NCBI GenBank assembly: GCA_009193035.1 | Contig: SWDT01000003.1 | Span: forward strand, 868,001 to 932,000 | Direction: 5' to 3' | Length of the DNA stretch: 64,000 bases | Origin: Halicephalobus mephisto | Lineage: Eukaryota > Nematoda > Chromadorea > Rhabditida > Panagrolaimidae | In this document: one piece after another, positions 9,726 through 21,326 of the stretch | Position numbering within the stretch: the first letter of the stretch is position 1 | Layout: every line of letters begins with the position of its first letter | Notes under the pieces: model-generated | Seen by the model: the letters and a program-made list of their open reading frames with translations, nothing else | Databases searched by the model: none | Told to the model about the DNA's origin: nothing | Made by a program: the position numbers and the translations under genes

Positions 9726-10740
9726 TTTTGCCGACTTTGATCTTCTAGTCAGCTTGAAGGATCCTTGGTTTCATTTTTGCCTTTTTAAAATTACTGGCAA
9801 TATCGCTGCTATTCAGCAATCGATTTTCTTTTTAAAAAATCTTAAAAAACAATTATGAATAAGGAAAAAAAATAAAACTCGATCGTAAAAGGAAAAATCG
9901 GTCTTTGGGAAACGTCATAAATCACGGTATCATTGACAATATCGGGATTTTTCTATTAAAGTAGATATATACAATTTTAAGAAAATTTTAAAATAAAAAT
10001 AAAATTAAATTTGAAAAATAAGATTCGTAAAAATAAAAAACAAAAGAGAAAATTCGAAAAATAAAAGAAAAAATTCAAAAAATAAAAGAAAAATTTTTTA
10101 CATGAAATTTTAAAAATAAAAAAAATTTAAAATCAAAATAAATTTTTTTAAGAAATTTAAATTCAAAATAATTTTTTTTAATTTAAAATAAAAATTATAT
10201 TTTTCTTAATTTAAAATAAAAATTATATTTTTTTAAATTTAAAATAAAAATTAAATTTTTTTATTTAAAATTAATCTTTTTTCAAATTTAACATCAAACA
10301 AAATGAAAAATAAGGCGCCAGAAAGGAGTTCCACCCATGATTCGAATCAGATCGATTTTCGTTTCCGGTCAAAAAATAACAAAGAATCCAAACAACGTCA
10401 CGATTGTGAAATTGCTGTTTGCAACAGTAATTTTCGCTTGAATTAGGGATTTACAGCTGAGTCATCAGAAATACGCACAATTTTTTTTATTAAAAAAATC
10501 TTTAAATTTTTAAATTTTTTCTGCAATAATTGATCAAATCAGCCGATCAACCGTGCAATTTTAAATTGGAAAATCAAAATTATATATTGGAAATAAATAG
10601 ATAAATGAAAATAGGTGTAAAAACACGTGTGGGATTATATATAAAAAATATATGAACTTATATATGAAAAAACTAAAATATATGAGAAAATAGAAAAATA
10701 TACAAAAACATAGGGAACTAGATATGAAAAAGAAAATTAT
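9726..10740. other. Upstream region of the receptor phosphatase: AT-rich, no gene seen
   Basis: After about 200 bp of mixed sequence, 9960-10300 is almost pure A/T with AAAATAAAAATT-type repeats. A less AT-rich patch at 10310-10470 could hold promoter sites of the - strand gene. I could not identify a convincing TATA box or a coding segment. Confidence 0.35.
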
Positions 10741-10995
10741 AAAAGACGTAAAAATTTATCTAAAAAGTAGGAATAAATATGGAAATTATAGAGATGAGAA
10801 TAAACAAGAGGATATGTATGAAGTTCATATATGAAAAGATGTGTAAAAATACGGAAATAAAGATGTATTAAAAGACGTAAAAATTTATCTAAAAAATACG
10901 AATAAATATAAAATTATAAGGATAAGAATAAACAAGAGGATATGTATGAAGTTCATATATGAAAAGATGTGTAAAAATATGGAGATAAAGATAAA
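10741..10995. repeat. 128-bp tandem duplication
   Basis: AAAAGACGTAAAAATTTATC starts at 10741 and again at 10870; AAGTTCATATATGAAAAGAT starts at 10821 and again at 10949. The two units are over 90 percent alike by eye. Flanking sequence to about 11070 carries more ATATATGA-type motifs. Confidence 0.75.
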
Positions 10996-11139
10996 AGTAT
11001 ATATGGGGATATATAAAGAGATAAATAAACAGATATAGATGGGAGTAAGTACGAAGATATATGGAATTCAGACATGGAAATAAACAGTAAGTAAGCCTAA
11101 ATTATGTTAATTAATGGAGATGCTTATTAAAACACAAAA

Positions 11140-11790
11140 ATCAAACCCTGAGGTGACACGTTGATCTTGTAGACCTACAGGAGACGCCATCGTTCATCTT
11201 TGCGGTCGCCATAAACAGGCGTCGAAACAAACTTTGAGTGGAAATCTAAATCGAAAAGAAAACACACGTCCGTCGGGCTTGGTGATCGCGCGGGGTTTTG
11301 ACAACTGATCGATTGAGTAGAAAGACGACCGGAAGTCTTCACCATCATCTAGAAGATGAATCGGAAAGGAATCAAGTGACTTTAATGGGCAACAATGTGA
11401 ACAATATATCGGTGGAAATCGGTTTTTTGACACTTGGATTACGGCAAAAGGGGTTTCAAGGACAGTCTTATAAAAATTAAAGAAATTTACCATTTCAATT
11501 TTCAGTTCGATATATCAAAATTCTAAATCTGAATTGAAACCAAATATGTCAATTAATATCCTGTTTTTGGTCAGTTATGTCAAGAAGTGAAATTTTTACC
11601 ATTCCAATTTCCAGTCAGATATATCAAAACTTTAAACTTTTACCATTCCGAGTCCGAACCAGTTATATCAATTGACATCAAATTTCGGACGGTTATGTCG
11701 GAAATTTGAAAAATTACCATTCGAATACAAACCAGAGTAGCCAATCAATACCTCATTCTTGGCCAGTTCTCTCTTGCCAAGTGGACAAGG
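11140..11790. repeat. Non-coding segment ending in degenerate ~105-bp tandem units
   Basis: From about 11480, units share TTTACCATTYCAATTTYCAG followed by TCGATATATCAAAA and later GGTCAGTTATGTC. At least three diverged units are seen up to 11760. The preceding 11140-11480 stretch is richer in GC but gives no convincing protein in any frame; it could be promoter DNA. Confidence 0.45.
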
Positions 11791-12333
11791 AACGAACTGA
11801 CGAGCCAAACACTCTGACTCGCGCTCCCGAGTCTCAAAAGCGCTAAACCGAATAACCAATTCCGGCTGCAGCTGCCAGTTCATGGTTGTAGGACCAGATT
11901 AAACTCTGACTGGATTTGCAGTTTACCGAAACAAAACTGGCTCGTATTTCAAGACAATTACTCATGTTAATTTTCGCAAACAAACCATTTTTGTCCACGA
12001 AAAAATAAAATAAAAGTGATTTTAAATTTTTGAAGGATAGAGACAATGGATATTTCTCGGCCAATCAATTCACATTTGAACAAAGTGGAGAGTCGACAAA
12101 TGGCCCGAACCACCGGAAACTACTCTTCTTTTGCCCGTTTTCTTGTGCTCTTTGAAAGACTTGCCTGGTCGGTTCCCGATGCTCCCGCCGCGAACGCCTG
12201 CAGTCGACTTTCATTTTCACCAACTTGTTCGCTTTATATAAGAATTTGAGATTTTCCTCCTTTTAATATTCTTCGATTTTTATTTTGATTTGTAGAAGAC
12301 AGTATTTACTAACTCTGGAACGTGTTTCAGGTG
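11790..12333 (+). promoter_or_regulatory. Upstream region of the ATP synthase delta gene
   Basis: GC-richer than its surroundings, with a TATATAA at about 12236-12242 and a CGTGTTTCAG acceptor ending at 12330, three bases before the ATG. The acceptor suggests spliced-leader trans-splicing or a 5'-UTR intron. Short open frames here look accidental. Confidence 0.4.
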
Positions 12334-12945
12334 ATGTTTTCGGTGACTCGCAGCATCAGGGCGATCGCTCGTGTCATTCCCAAGCGTTACTACGCTGCTG
12401 CTGCTCCCGCCGGGGCTGCAAGTGATGAATTGCTGCTTACATTCTCATCCCCGACTTCGGTAAGTTCGTCACAACCTTGACAATGAATTTCGGTGTATGC
12501 ATCATGTTGTTTTCAGGCGTTTTACACGAATTCTGTTGTCAAACAAGTCGATGTTCCAACATTAGCAGGCACCGTCGGTATCCTCGCCAATCACGTCCCT
12601 ACTTTGGGTGTTTTGAAGCCGGGAGTTGTTCAAGTAACCGAGACAGATGGCAATGTCAAGAGATTGTTTGTTTCCTCCGGAACCCTCTCCATGAACATCG
12701 ATGGCACTCTTCAAGTTCTCGCTGAAGAAGCTCTCAATGTTGAAGACATCGACGAAGCTGTAAGTCTTTGACATTCATTATCGTTTAATTTCGATTTATC
12801 ACAATGTTTCCAGAAAGCCCGTCAAGAATTAGAATCTGCTCAACGCAAAGCTGCCGAAGGTGGAAGCGAGGTCGATCGCGCTGAAGCCCAGATTCGTGCG
12901 GAAGTCGCGGAAGCTCTTGTCAAAGCTGCTACCGGCCAAGTTTAG
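12334..12945 (+). CDS. Mitochondrial F1 ATP synthase subunit delta (bacterial epsilon homolog)
   Basis: Exons 12334-12459, 12517-12759 and 12814-12945 give 166 residues. Residues 1-30 (MFSVTRSIRAIARVIPKRYY) are basic and hydroxylated, a mitochondrial import signal, with an Ala/Gly-rich stretch at the junction. Then comes the beta-sandwich of the delta/epsilon family, with VDVPTLAGTVGILANHVPTL and a FVSSGTLSMN block. The last exon encodes the two-helix Ala/Glu/Arg-rich tail. In the enzyme this subunit sits in the central stalk between gamma, epsilon and the c-ring. Length matches the family. Introns are 57 and 54 bp. The start follows a TTTCAG acceptor. Identification is firm. Confidence 0.93.
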
Positions 12946-13305
12946 ATGTTTTCAGTCTGACTCGTTACTGAGAATTAGATTATTCAAGGTCTATTGTGTA
13001 AGATGAAAATCAAAACTAGGATTGGAAATGAAATCCTTTTAGAAACGGAGTTTTCTCGTTTTTTATATTTTTAGACTTGTTGGAGGTTAAATAAGCGGCA
13101 ATTACTGAGTTAGTTCCGCTGCCATGGAGTGAAGCTAGTTGTCATTAGAGAAATCCCACAGGAAGCTAGGTAATTGCCCGTTTAAGTGCTGTCTGAAGAA
13201 AATTCTGAATTTGTATTTTGCAATTACTTTCTTTTGTTCTTTTTTATCCAATATTCACGGTTTTTGGAGTAGTCATTTGAATTCTGAAGTATCTTGAATC
13301 CAAAA
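12946..13305. other. Spacer between ATP synthase delta and acid phosphatase genes
   Basis: Holds the 3' UTR of the upstream gene and a leader for the next. An imperfect inverted pair, GCGGCAATTAC near 13094 and GTAATTGCCCG near 13171, could fold around about 65 bp. The 360-bp gap is long for an operon. Confidence 0.35.
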
Positions 13306-14865
13306 ATGGGTATTCTGGAGCTAAAGTGGATGGACTTGTGGTTTTACTGTATTTGGGCTATGATTATTGTTGGAAATGGGAAATGTCAGAATGCTACTAC
13401 AACTAAGTCGATGGATTCGTTGGGAATAACTAAAATCGGGAGTTCTGTGGATACAGTAACCCCGAGGATTCCTGTGTTTTTTGGATCGACTGTTGGAGTG
13501 AGTATTCAGGATGGGAATTCAACAGTATCTAATCCAACAAGTCCTTCGATGACGTCATCGACAGTAGGAGGATCTTCCACAACCACATCCTCTGATGCTG
13601 CTGATGAAATCTTGTTTGTTGCGGCTACTTGGCGTCATGGAGAACGGTATCCTGTGGAATTCTTCCCAGGAGACATCAACACTGCTGAGGATTTTCCCGA
13701 AGGCGAAATTACTCTAGTTTTGTTTTATTTAAATTTAAAAATAATTTTTAAAATTTAGAACGGTATGGATCAACTTTTCGAACTTGGACTTCAACTTCGA
13801 AGTCGGTATGTGGATTCGATGGGATTTGTTTCGTCCAGATACGATCCGGGGGAAATCCACGTCAGATCCACCGATGTCAACAGGACTTTAATCTCGGCTC
13901 AGAGCGTTTTAGCCGGGTTGTACTCGTCTGAATCCCTCCCTGGAGCGGATTATCCGTCCGTAACCGGCTGGCCAGAGGGCTTCGTTCCTGTTCCGATCCA
14001 CGTAAATCCGCTAGAAGACGAGATTTTGATTCCGTTTTACTCCAATTGTTCCAGAAAAGACCAACTTTGGGAAATTTTAGAATCTACTTCTTTCTACAGT
14101 AATTTTATAAATGAATCAATGCCATTCATCGATGAAATCAACAACCACACAGGACTGGATTACGGTATTTTCGAGGCCTTGGGCGTTATCGACACGGTTA
14201 CTGTAGAATCGACCCTGGGATTGCCTACAGTATCCTGGGCAATACCGTACTTGGAGGACTTCAGTCGGATTTTCGCGACTTACATGGGGTCCTTAATGGG
14301 GTTCGGGGACCTGGCGGACCACCCCGGTCCTGACCTGGATCTCGAGAAAGAACTTTCGGTAATCCTCTCAGGATCAATTTTAAACTTTTTTATAGATAAA
14401 TTTATTTTTCGATTAAAATGTGAAAATTCAACAGAAAATTACTGTATTACTGTAAAAAAACAAAAATTTTTTGGATTTTCTGGACACGATATAACGTTAA
14501 TGGCGTTGTTTAAAGGTTTCGGATTTAATAAAACAAATATTTTTGAAAATAAAATTCCTAAATTTGGTTCGTGTTTTTTAATAGAATTATGGAAAAAAAA
14601 TAATTTTTTTGAATTTTATTTTAAAATTTATTACATCCAAGACCCGACCCTGGGGACCCCGACCGACCTCGGACCCCTCTTGGGGTGTCCCCAGTCAAAG
14701 TGCGAAATCGATTTTATTTCGAAATTAGCTTCAGAAATCCGGCCGAATCCTGAAATTTCGAAATTTTGCAATATTCCGATTTCTGGTCAAATATCCAAAA
14801 AATCAAATTTTTCTATTTTTTTTATTTTTATAATTTTAATGAAAAAATTACTTTTGAATCCATAA
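13306..14865 (+). CDS. Secreted or membrane-anchored histidine acid phosphatase
   Basis: Exons 13306-13716 and 13759-14865 give 505 residues. The N-terminus (LWFYCIWAMIIVG) is a signal peptide. A Ser/Thr-rich linker of about 75 residues precedes the catalytic core, longer than usual. The phosphate-accepting histidine is in WRHGERYP, and the proton donor HD pair is in FSGHDITLMALFKGFG. The C-terminus ends in a hydrophobic FSIFFIFIILMKK segment that may anchor it in a membrane. The 42-bp intron starts with GTTTTG and contains a stop, so retention would truncate the protein. Composition flips between GC-rich (14230-14350, 14641-14700) and AT-rich (14371-14640) inside one exon. In C. elegans related phosphatases act in the gut lumen. 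Confidence 0.87.
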
Positions 14866-14947
14866 AATGAGATTATTTATGTAACAACAGATCCACAAAT
14901 ACGTCGAGATCAAATTCAAAAACAACTTGAATATGTCACCATGACCG

Positions 14948-17791
14948 TTATTCGTATATCTCGGGAATCCAGAATTCCTGAAAAACATTTTTAACTTTAA
15001 TAATTACATAAAAAAAATTAACAAAAATGTTCATTCGCAGGAGATTCAGGAGGTTCATTTCTAGAACCATAGGAATTTGAATAAAAATTTTCGAAAATTC
15101 ATTCGAAAAAATTTCCCTCAGGGCATTTAGAGTTATATTTCTAACACCATAGTATGTAAATAAAAATCCTCAAAAATCCATCTACAAGGTTCAAGAAAAT
15201 CTAGAAATTCATTTCTAGCGTCCTAGGAATTAAATTAAAAATCTTCAAAAATTTATTCGAAAGAATTTTCCTTCAGAGCTCCATTTCTAACACCATAGTA
15301 TTTAAATAAAAATCCTCAGAAATTCATTCATATAAGGCTCCAGGGGAGTTAGGGGCCCATTTCTAGATTTTTAAAGGTTCAATTTCAAGTGTCCGAAAAT
15401 TCATCGGGAATTTCCCCTCAGGGCATTTAGGGTTTTATTTCTAGTACCCTAAGAATAAAATTAAAAATCCTCAAAACTTCATTCATAAGGCTCCAGGGGA
15501 GTTAGGGTTCCATCTCCAAAACTTCAAGAAATCCAAAAATCTTGAAAAATCTATTCAGTTTCCCTCAGGGCATTTAGAAATCCGTTCTTAGATTTTCGAA
15601 AATCCATATTCAAAAAACAATTTAATTCTCCAAACCTTCGAAAATCAAAAAATTTAATTTAATTTAAAACTTACAACATTTTGCGAAGCCGCAGCGAACA
15701 TCATATATTTCGGATTGAAGACGACGTTCGTGATCGATTTCTTGTGATTCGGCGTAGATATAGTTTCAAAAGCATAAGATTCAAATGAACTAGCTGTTCC
15801 GGAACCTTTTCCAGAAAGAATTTGTTTGTCAACTTCAAAAAGACTCAAATTTTTTCCTGCAGATCCGACAATCGCAAATTTTCCTCCAGGAGTCAGAGTT
15901 CCGCCAATGTTCTTTTTCTAAAAAACAATATTACAGAAATTATATATCAAAATTCTTCGTAAATACTTTTGAAATGAATCGTTAGAAATTACAGTAGCTT
16001 ATGTGAAAATTTTTGTTTTTTGTAATCCCGTAATCCTATACTATTTCGAAATCACTTTTTTTAGATTTATTTTACCTAAATCAATTTTCAAATTATCAAG
16101 TTATGGTTATATAGAGTAGTAAACCTCCTACCTACTCTTTAGGATTAATAATCATATATGAAAATTTTGTTTTTTATAATCTCGTAATCCTATACTATTT
16201 CGAAATCACTTTTTTAGATATATTTTACCTAAATTAATTTTCAAATTATTAAGTTACAGTTATATAAAGTAGTAAACCTCCTACCTACTCTTTAGGATTA
16301 ATAATCATATATCAAAATTTCCATAGGAATTTAAAAAGATCAAAACTACCACAGAAAAAAGTTATTTTTCTTCGTAATAATAATTTTCAAATGATTTTTA
16401 AACAATAATAGTGATTTCTAAAGAGTAACAATAGTTTTTTAAAGAAAAATAATGGTTTTTGGAGATAAAAATAGTGATTTCTTGAATTTCAATGATTTCA
16501 ATCATAAACAACCAACCTCGAGGTTTTCGATGCCAGTCAATACTTGGACTGGTCCGGTGTCCAGAGAACCCAGAACTAAAGCGTAATCACTGTCACTTAA
16601 AAGCATGATAACCGCGCCATCGTTGGAAAATATGATCTCGTGCCAGTTACTGCCTTTGACTGGATTCTTGACTTCTAATTCAGCAAAAGGTCCTTTGTCA
16701 AAACTTCTGATGTCGAAAAGTTTGATTGATTCTTCTTCTGCACAAGCTGCTCCGAAAATTAATCCTTCTGGATCGAAAGACACGATGGATTCATTTGTGA
16801 AGTGAACTAATCCTTGGCAGTTGTTAAGTCTGAGATCCCATATCCTCGCTGTTTTGTCTTTGGACGAACTGGCAAATATATTCGACGTTGGAGAAACTCT
16901 CAACGAAATTACACTAAAAATCAAAAATTCATATATGAAAAGTTAAAGTCAATATATAAAAGTGTAGTTTCATATACAGAAGTTGAAATTCATATATGAA
17001 AAATTAAATTCATATATGAAAATCTGAATTTCATATATGGAAATCGAAATTCATATGTGAAAAATTAAATTCATATACGGACAGTTAAAATTAATATATA
17101 AAAGTGTAGTTTCATATATCAATATCAAAATCTCATATACAAAAGTTGAATTTAATATGTGGAAAATTAAATTCATATATGAAAACAGGAATTTCATATA
17201 TGGAAATCGGAATTCATATATGAAAAATTAAATTCATATATAAAAATCGAAATTCATATGTGAAAAATTAAATTCATATATAAAAATAGAAATTTCATAT
17301 ATGGAAGTTGAATTTAATATGTGAAGAACTTACTCCTTTGTATGTCCGAGGAAGTATCTCACGTATTTGTTGTCGCTGAGGCTGAGGTACCTGATGGTGT
17401 TGTCGACTTTGGTGGAGGCGTGCAATATAGCGCCTTCGTCCTGATCGAACCTACAGAGTCCGACTCCGTACTTCTTACTGTTGACATTCCTCAATTTTGT
17501 GCCTGTTTCGCAATTATACAACGTCATAGTGTCGTCTTTCGACGAAGCAACCATTATTTTTCCGGCAGAATGGAATTCGACACAGAGCACGTCCGCTTGG
17601 GATTCAGAAAACACTTTCGCCGGATGGAAAGTCCGGATATTCGTCGAGTCGACCTTCATCGTTCCTGCAAAACCGTGGTTAATATATAAAAATAATTACT
17701 GATGTGCAAAAATTGATATTTAGGAAATTAATATATGAAACTCGGCCTTACTTTCCGCACCGTGGTCGTTCGCAAGGTCAGTCATAGTCAT
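14948..17791 (-). CDS. WDR82/Swd2 WD40 protein of COMPASS and 3'-end processing complexes
   Basis: Exons 17791-17752, 17664-17334, 16913-16517, 15917-15675 and a 30-base last exon 14977-14948 give 346 residues, with all phases matching. Matching family blocks are KKYGVGLCRFD, IRYLSLSDNKYVRYFLGH, IWDLRLNNCQGL, SFDPEGLIFGA and FDIRSFDKGPFAE; the last exon supplies the expected FWIPE ending. The protein binds Ser5-phosphorylated RNA polymerase II and brings in SET1/COMPASS methyltransferase or PNUTS-PP1. The first exon adds about 15 residues before the usual start and follows a TTTTAG acceptor. Met at 17659 is an alternative start. C. elegans has swd-2 paralogs; I cannot tell which this is. It converges on the phosphatase gene, 82 bp away. 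Confidence 0.9.
15040..15600. repeat. Degenerate tandem repeats in the last WDR82 intron
   Basis: Units mix three recurring blocks: TTTCCCTCAGGGCATTTAG, TTATTTCTAACACCATAG and AAAATCCTCAAAAATTCATT, with CTCCAGGGGAGTTAGGG variants near 15330 and 15490. The period is roughly 110-150 bp. They fill the 697-bp intron before the 30-base terminal exon. Confidence 0.55.
16000..16318. repeat. 154-bp tandem duplication in WDR82 intron
   Basis: GTAATCCTATACTATTTCGA occurs near 16030 and 16184, and ACCTCCTACCTACTCTTTAG near 16126 and 16280, giving a period of 154 bp. The two copies are about 95 percent alike by eye, so the duplication looks recent. Confidence 0.75.
16920..17325. repeat. ATTCATATATGAAAA array in WDR82 intron
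   Basis: About 17 irregular units of a 20-25-bp repeat with core TTCATATATGAAAA. The core contains the self-complementary TTCATATATGAA. The same motif is arrayed at 23.9-24.3 kb and 54.0-54.3 kb. Confidence 0.7.
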
Positions 17792-17879
17792 TTCGATAAG
17801 GGAACCGCCGGATCCTAAAACGTAAAACTGATCTTTCTGATTAGAGAAAATATGGAATAAAGAATTAAAATATTAAATT

Positions 17880-19263
17880 TTGATTAACTTCACTTGGTTA
17901 TAAATCGGGATAGTTATCTGGTGGACGAATTTGGGAAATCTAGATATATCGTTTTGGTTTTTTGAACCTCGTCGATGCCGGACAAACAAAGCCAAGAGAG
18001 CTGTGCGTCGCGCTGAACAGCTGCGTCATTTGAAGTCTCCAAGTTGCCTCCGTAGATTCAACTGTGAAATTGATCGAATCTTCTTTTTTGACTATTTTTG
18101 TTTTACTTTTATATTGATCTGTTTCCCATCTTGATTGTATCTGTATTTATACGTGAATACTGTCATTATTCTCACATTTAACTTTTTTATCTCCATATAT
18201 AATTTAATATCACGTTTTTTCACTTTTTACAGTGATCGAATCTTCTTTTTTGACTATTTTTGTTTTACTTTTATATTGATCTGTCCCCATCTTGATTGTA
18301 TCTGTATTTATACGTGAATACTGTCATTATTCTCACATTTAACTTTTTTATCTCCATATATCATTTGATATCACGTTTTTCCACTTTTTACGATGATTGA
18401 ATCTTCTTTTTTTGACTATTTTCGTTTTACTTTTATATTGATCTGTTTCCCATCTTGATTGTATCTGTATTTATACGTGAATACTGTCATTATTCTCACA
18501 TTTATCTACTTTTTTATCTTCATATATCATTTGATATCACGTTTTTCCACTTTTTACAGTGATTGGATCTTTCTTTTCAATATTTTATCGCTCTGTTTTC
18601 CATCTTGATTATATCTGTATTTGTACGCGAATGTCAGTATTTTACTATTACGTTTATCTTCACTAAATCTTCATATATGCTTTAATCACGTTTGTCTGCT
18701 TTTCGCATTGACTCATCTTTCTTTAATCTTCTCATTTTTATATTCATTTACTTTTCGTGTCAACTAAATCTTCATTTATATGTGAGTGTCGTTAGCATTT
18801 TGATATTTATTTAATTTTTCGTCTTTATATGTACTTTAATACCAACTTTATGTACTTTCCGTCTTCATTGAATCTTCTTTTTCAAATACCGGCATTTTAA
18901 TTTCATGTTTATCCACTTTTCGTGCTGGTTGACTCTTTATTTTCGCTTTAAGCTCATTTTATTATTTTTAAGTGTCTTCAAATATCATTGATTTGTTTTT
19001 TTACTTTTTACTCAACATTATGTTCGTCTACTTTTTTCACCTTAATTTCCTTTGTGTATTTCTAGAACTTTGAATGTCAGCTGACCGAATTTTCGCGTTT
19101 TCTTATCAATTCGAGACTAATTTATTTTTTTAAATAGTCCATTTTAGGATACAGCCAAATGGTTCCTCACACACCCGGTCGCAGTTGTGCTCATTTGTGC
19201 TGATATATGAAAGTAAAATTTTCCCCGATTTTGTAATTTTGAATCCAGTTTTTTTAATCAAAA
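17880..19263. repeat. ~162-bp minisatellite upstream of the RING gene
   Basis: Clear units start near 18073, 18234, 18396 and 18562 with GAATCTTCTTTTTTGACTAT, and contain CATCTTGATTGTATCTGTAT and CACTTTTTACAGTGAT. Further copies to about 19000 are increasingly diverged. 17880-18072 and 19000-19263 are probably the two gene leaders. No protein is supported; open frames here repeat with the array. Confidence 0.7.
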
Positions 19264-20377
19264 ATGGGAGCTTCTCAATCGACATCAAATGACATTGCTA
19301 TTACGGCAGCTAATTCTGCGGAATCTTCTAGATCTCGATCCTCAAATAGAGATAGAGGACCAGATTTGTCAAATATTATGTCAGATGATATTATGACTGA
19401 GATAATGATGAGATTTGCAGCTGAAAGACATAGACAATCAAATCCAGTGACTATTGATCGAACTAGGAGTTCTAGATCTGGTCCTAGTTCTGTGAGTTTT
19501 TTTCATATATGAAAAACTAATTTTTTACAATTTATTTTGTCAGTATTTATGGATTTTCAATTTTTATTAATATTTTTATATATAATTAATTTTCAAACAT
19601 AGAAAGTTTTATATTATGTAGTCTCAATTTGGAAGTTTATTTCTAAAAAAAATTGATTACGAAGTAACTACTAAAATTGGAATTTTATAAATTATTTTAG
19701 GTTCTAGAAATTTGTGTCGAGAAAATTTATAAAAATGTTAATTTCGAATTTTTAGGATATATGATTAAAAAAAATCATTTAAAATGAAAATTGTTGGATT
19801 AATTACTTTAATTTCTAGAAAATTCTCACCGAAATAATAAAAATGTTAATTTTATATAATGTTAAAGTTTATTTTATTTTAGAGTGCCTATGTAAATGAA
19901 TTGTATGTCAATTCTGCCATGTCTGGTCGAGAAGAGGTCAATATTCATGTTCAACAAGAAGAAAAACGGAAAGCTAGAGTGAAAGGACTACTAGAACAGC
20001 TGAGGATAGACGAATTTGAAGAAGGACAAGAAGACGATGAGTATGTTTTATATGTAAATTTTTATCTATTGAAAATTTTCAGATGTGCTATTTGTATGGT
20101 TGATTTTGAAGTAGGTGAATCTATCAGAAAATTACCATGCAATCATGTTTATCATCTTAAATGTATTGATGACTGGCTTCTTCGGTCTTTTACATGTCCT
20201 TCGTGCATGGAACCAGTTGATTCTGCTTTGCTTTCGGCGTTTACTCCCAAACATGGTATTGATTTGAATCAATTGGCATGTTCACCTGCGTCTTCTGGAT
20301 CGTCTAACAGAGCAGTTTTGAAAAATTTGCATGAATCTAAAAAAAGTGATAAAAATCTTTCGGTCAGCAATGAATAA
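19264..20377 (+). CDS. RNF11-like RING-H2 E3 ubiquitin ligase
   Basis: Exons 19264-19491, 19883-20040 and 20083-20377 give 226 residues. MGASQS at the start is a good N-myristoylation signal, so membrane attachment is likely. Residues about 20-130 are Ser/Arg-rich then acidic. The RING-H2 runs from CAIC to CPSC with the C-H-H core in LPCNHVYHLKC. The block DDWLLRSFTCPSCMEPVDSA is the hallmark of RNF11, which works with NEDD4-family ligases and A20 complexes on endosomes. Vertebrate RNF11 is about 154 residues; the extra length lies before and after the RING. The second intron is 42 bp, a multiple of three, and has no stop. Confidence 0.88.
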
Positions 20378-21326
20378 TTGACTGCCAAAGTTACAAACCA
20401 AAAAAATTATCGCCGTTTTTCGTATTTGAGCTTGAAGTTGTATTTCATGTATGATAGGTATTTCCATGGGTTGCTGTTTCATTCCTAGTCTGTTTTGAAA
20501 ATAAAAGTTTTGTTTTTATGAAACGGGTATGGGTTAGCTGGTGGATTGGAAAAAATTAATTTTAATTTTTGTTTTTTTTGTTAAAGATTCTAGAGGAAAA
20601 ATGAGAAATTTCGATATATCAACTTTTGTAAATTTTTTTTGTTATTTTTAGTGGTAAATTTATTGTTGGAATAGGAAAGTAAATTAGAGAGGATTTGAAG
20701 AGATAAGCTGAACATCAGGGACCGTGGAATACTGTAGGACATGAGAAAGATACTCGGTTATCTTTTGTCAGTTGTAAAATGTAAAATGTAAAATGTAAGA
20801 TGTAAAATGTAAAATGTAAAATGTAAGATGTAAGATGTAAGATGTAAAATATAAGATGTAAGATGTATAGTTGTTGTCTGTGTCTTATTGTTGAGTAAAG
20901 ATTAGTGATGTTCTTCCTGTTTCTATTTTAACAGTTACATTCAGAATCCTTGTTAGACTTTTATTACCTAAAAACTTGAAAATCATGATTCTAAGGATTC
21001 TGGAGAAGAAATGAGAAATTTGGATATATCAACTTTCGGAAGTTTTTTAAGTTTAATAATTTAGTTTTTCTGAAATCTAATCAGTCGAAAACGGAACTCG
21101 TGGAGGCAACCAGAAGACTAAATTCGGAACAGAGATCTTCGAAAAACTGAGAATCCTATTTCCTCAAACGAACTCCGACCAATCCCAATTTTCCAAGCTA
21201 TCCAAGTAAAATCCAGCCAGAACCGACAATTCCCAGTTCGGACAACATACGGAAAATTTGAAATTATCCATTATTTATTATTTCTTATTTCTTATGTACA
21301 ACCCGATAATCTAAAAATAAAGAAAT
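20378..21326. other. Convergent intergenic region with a 7-bp microsatellite
   Basis: Non-coding. A related pair of sequences around AATGAGAAATTTSGATATATCAACTTT lies near 20599 and 21009, about 410 bp apart. A heptamer array lies between them. 21061-21290 may be the 3' UTR of the EF-hand gene. No gene is seen. Confidence 0.4.
20774..20866. repeat. (TGTAAAA)n heptanucleotide microsatellite
   Basis: About 13 tandem heptamers of TGTAARA, with A/G alternation at the sixth base arranged in blocks. Confidence 0.85.

Noticed and set aside
11194..11493. 99-codon frame on -
   Set aside because: No recognisable domain, no splice signals, and it runs into a tandem-repeat region; could be chance in a GC-richer patch.
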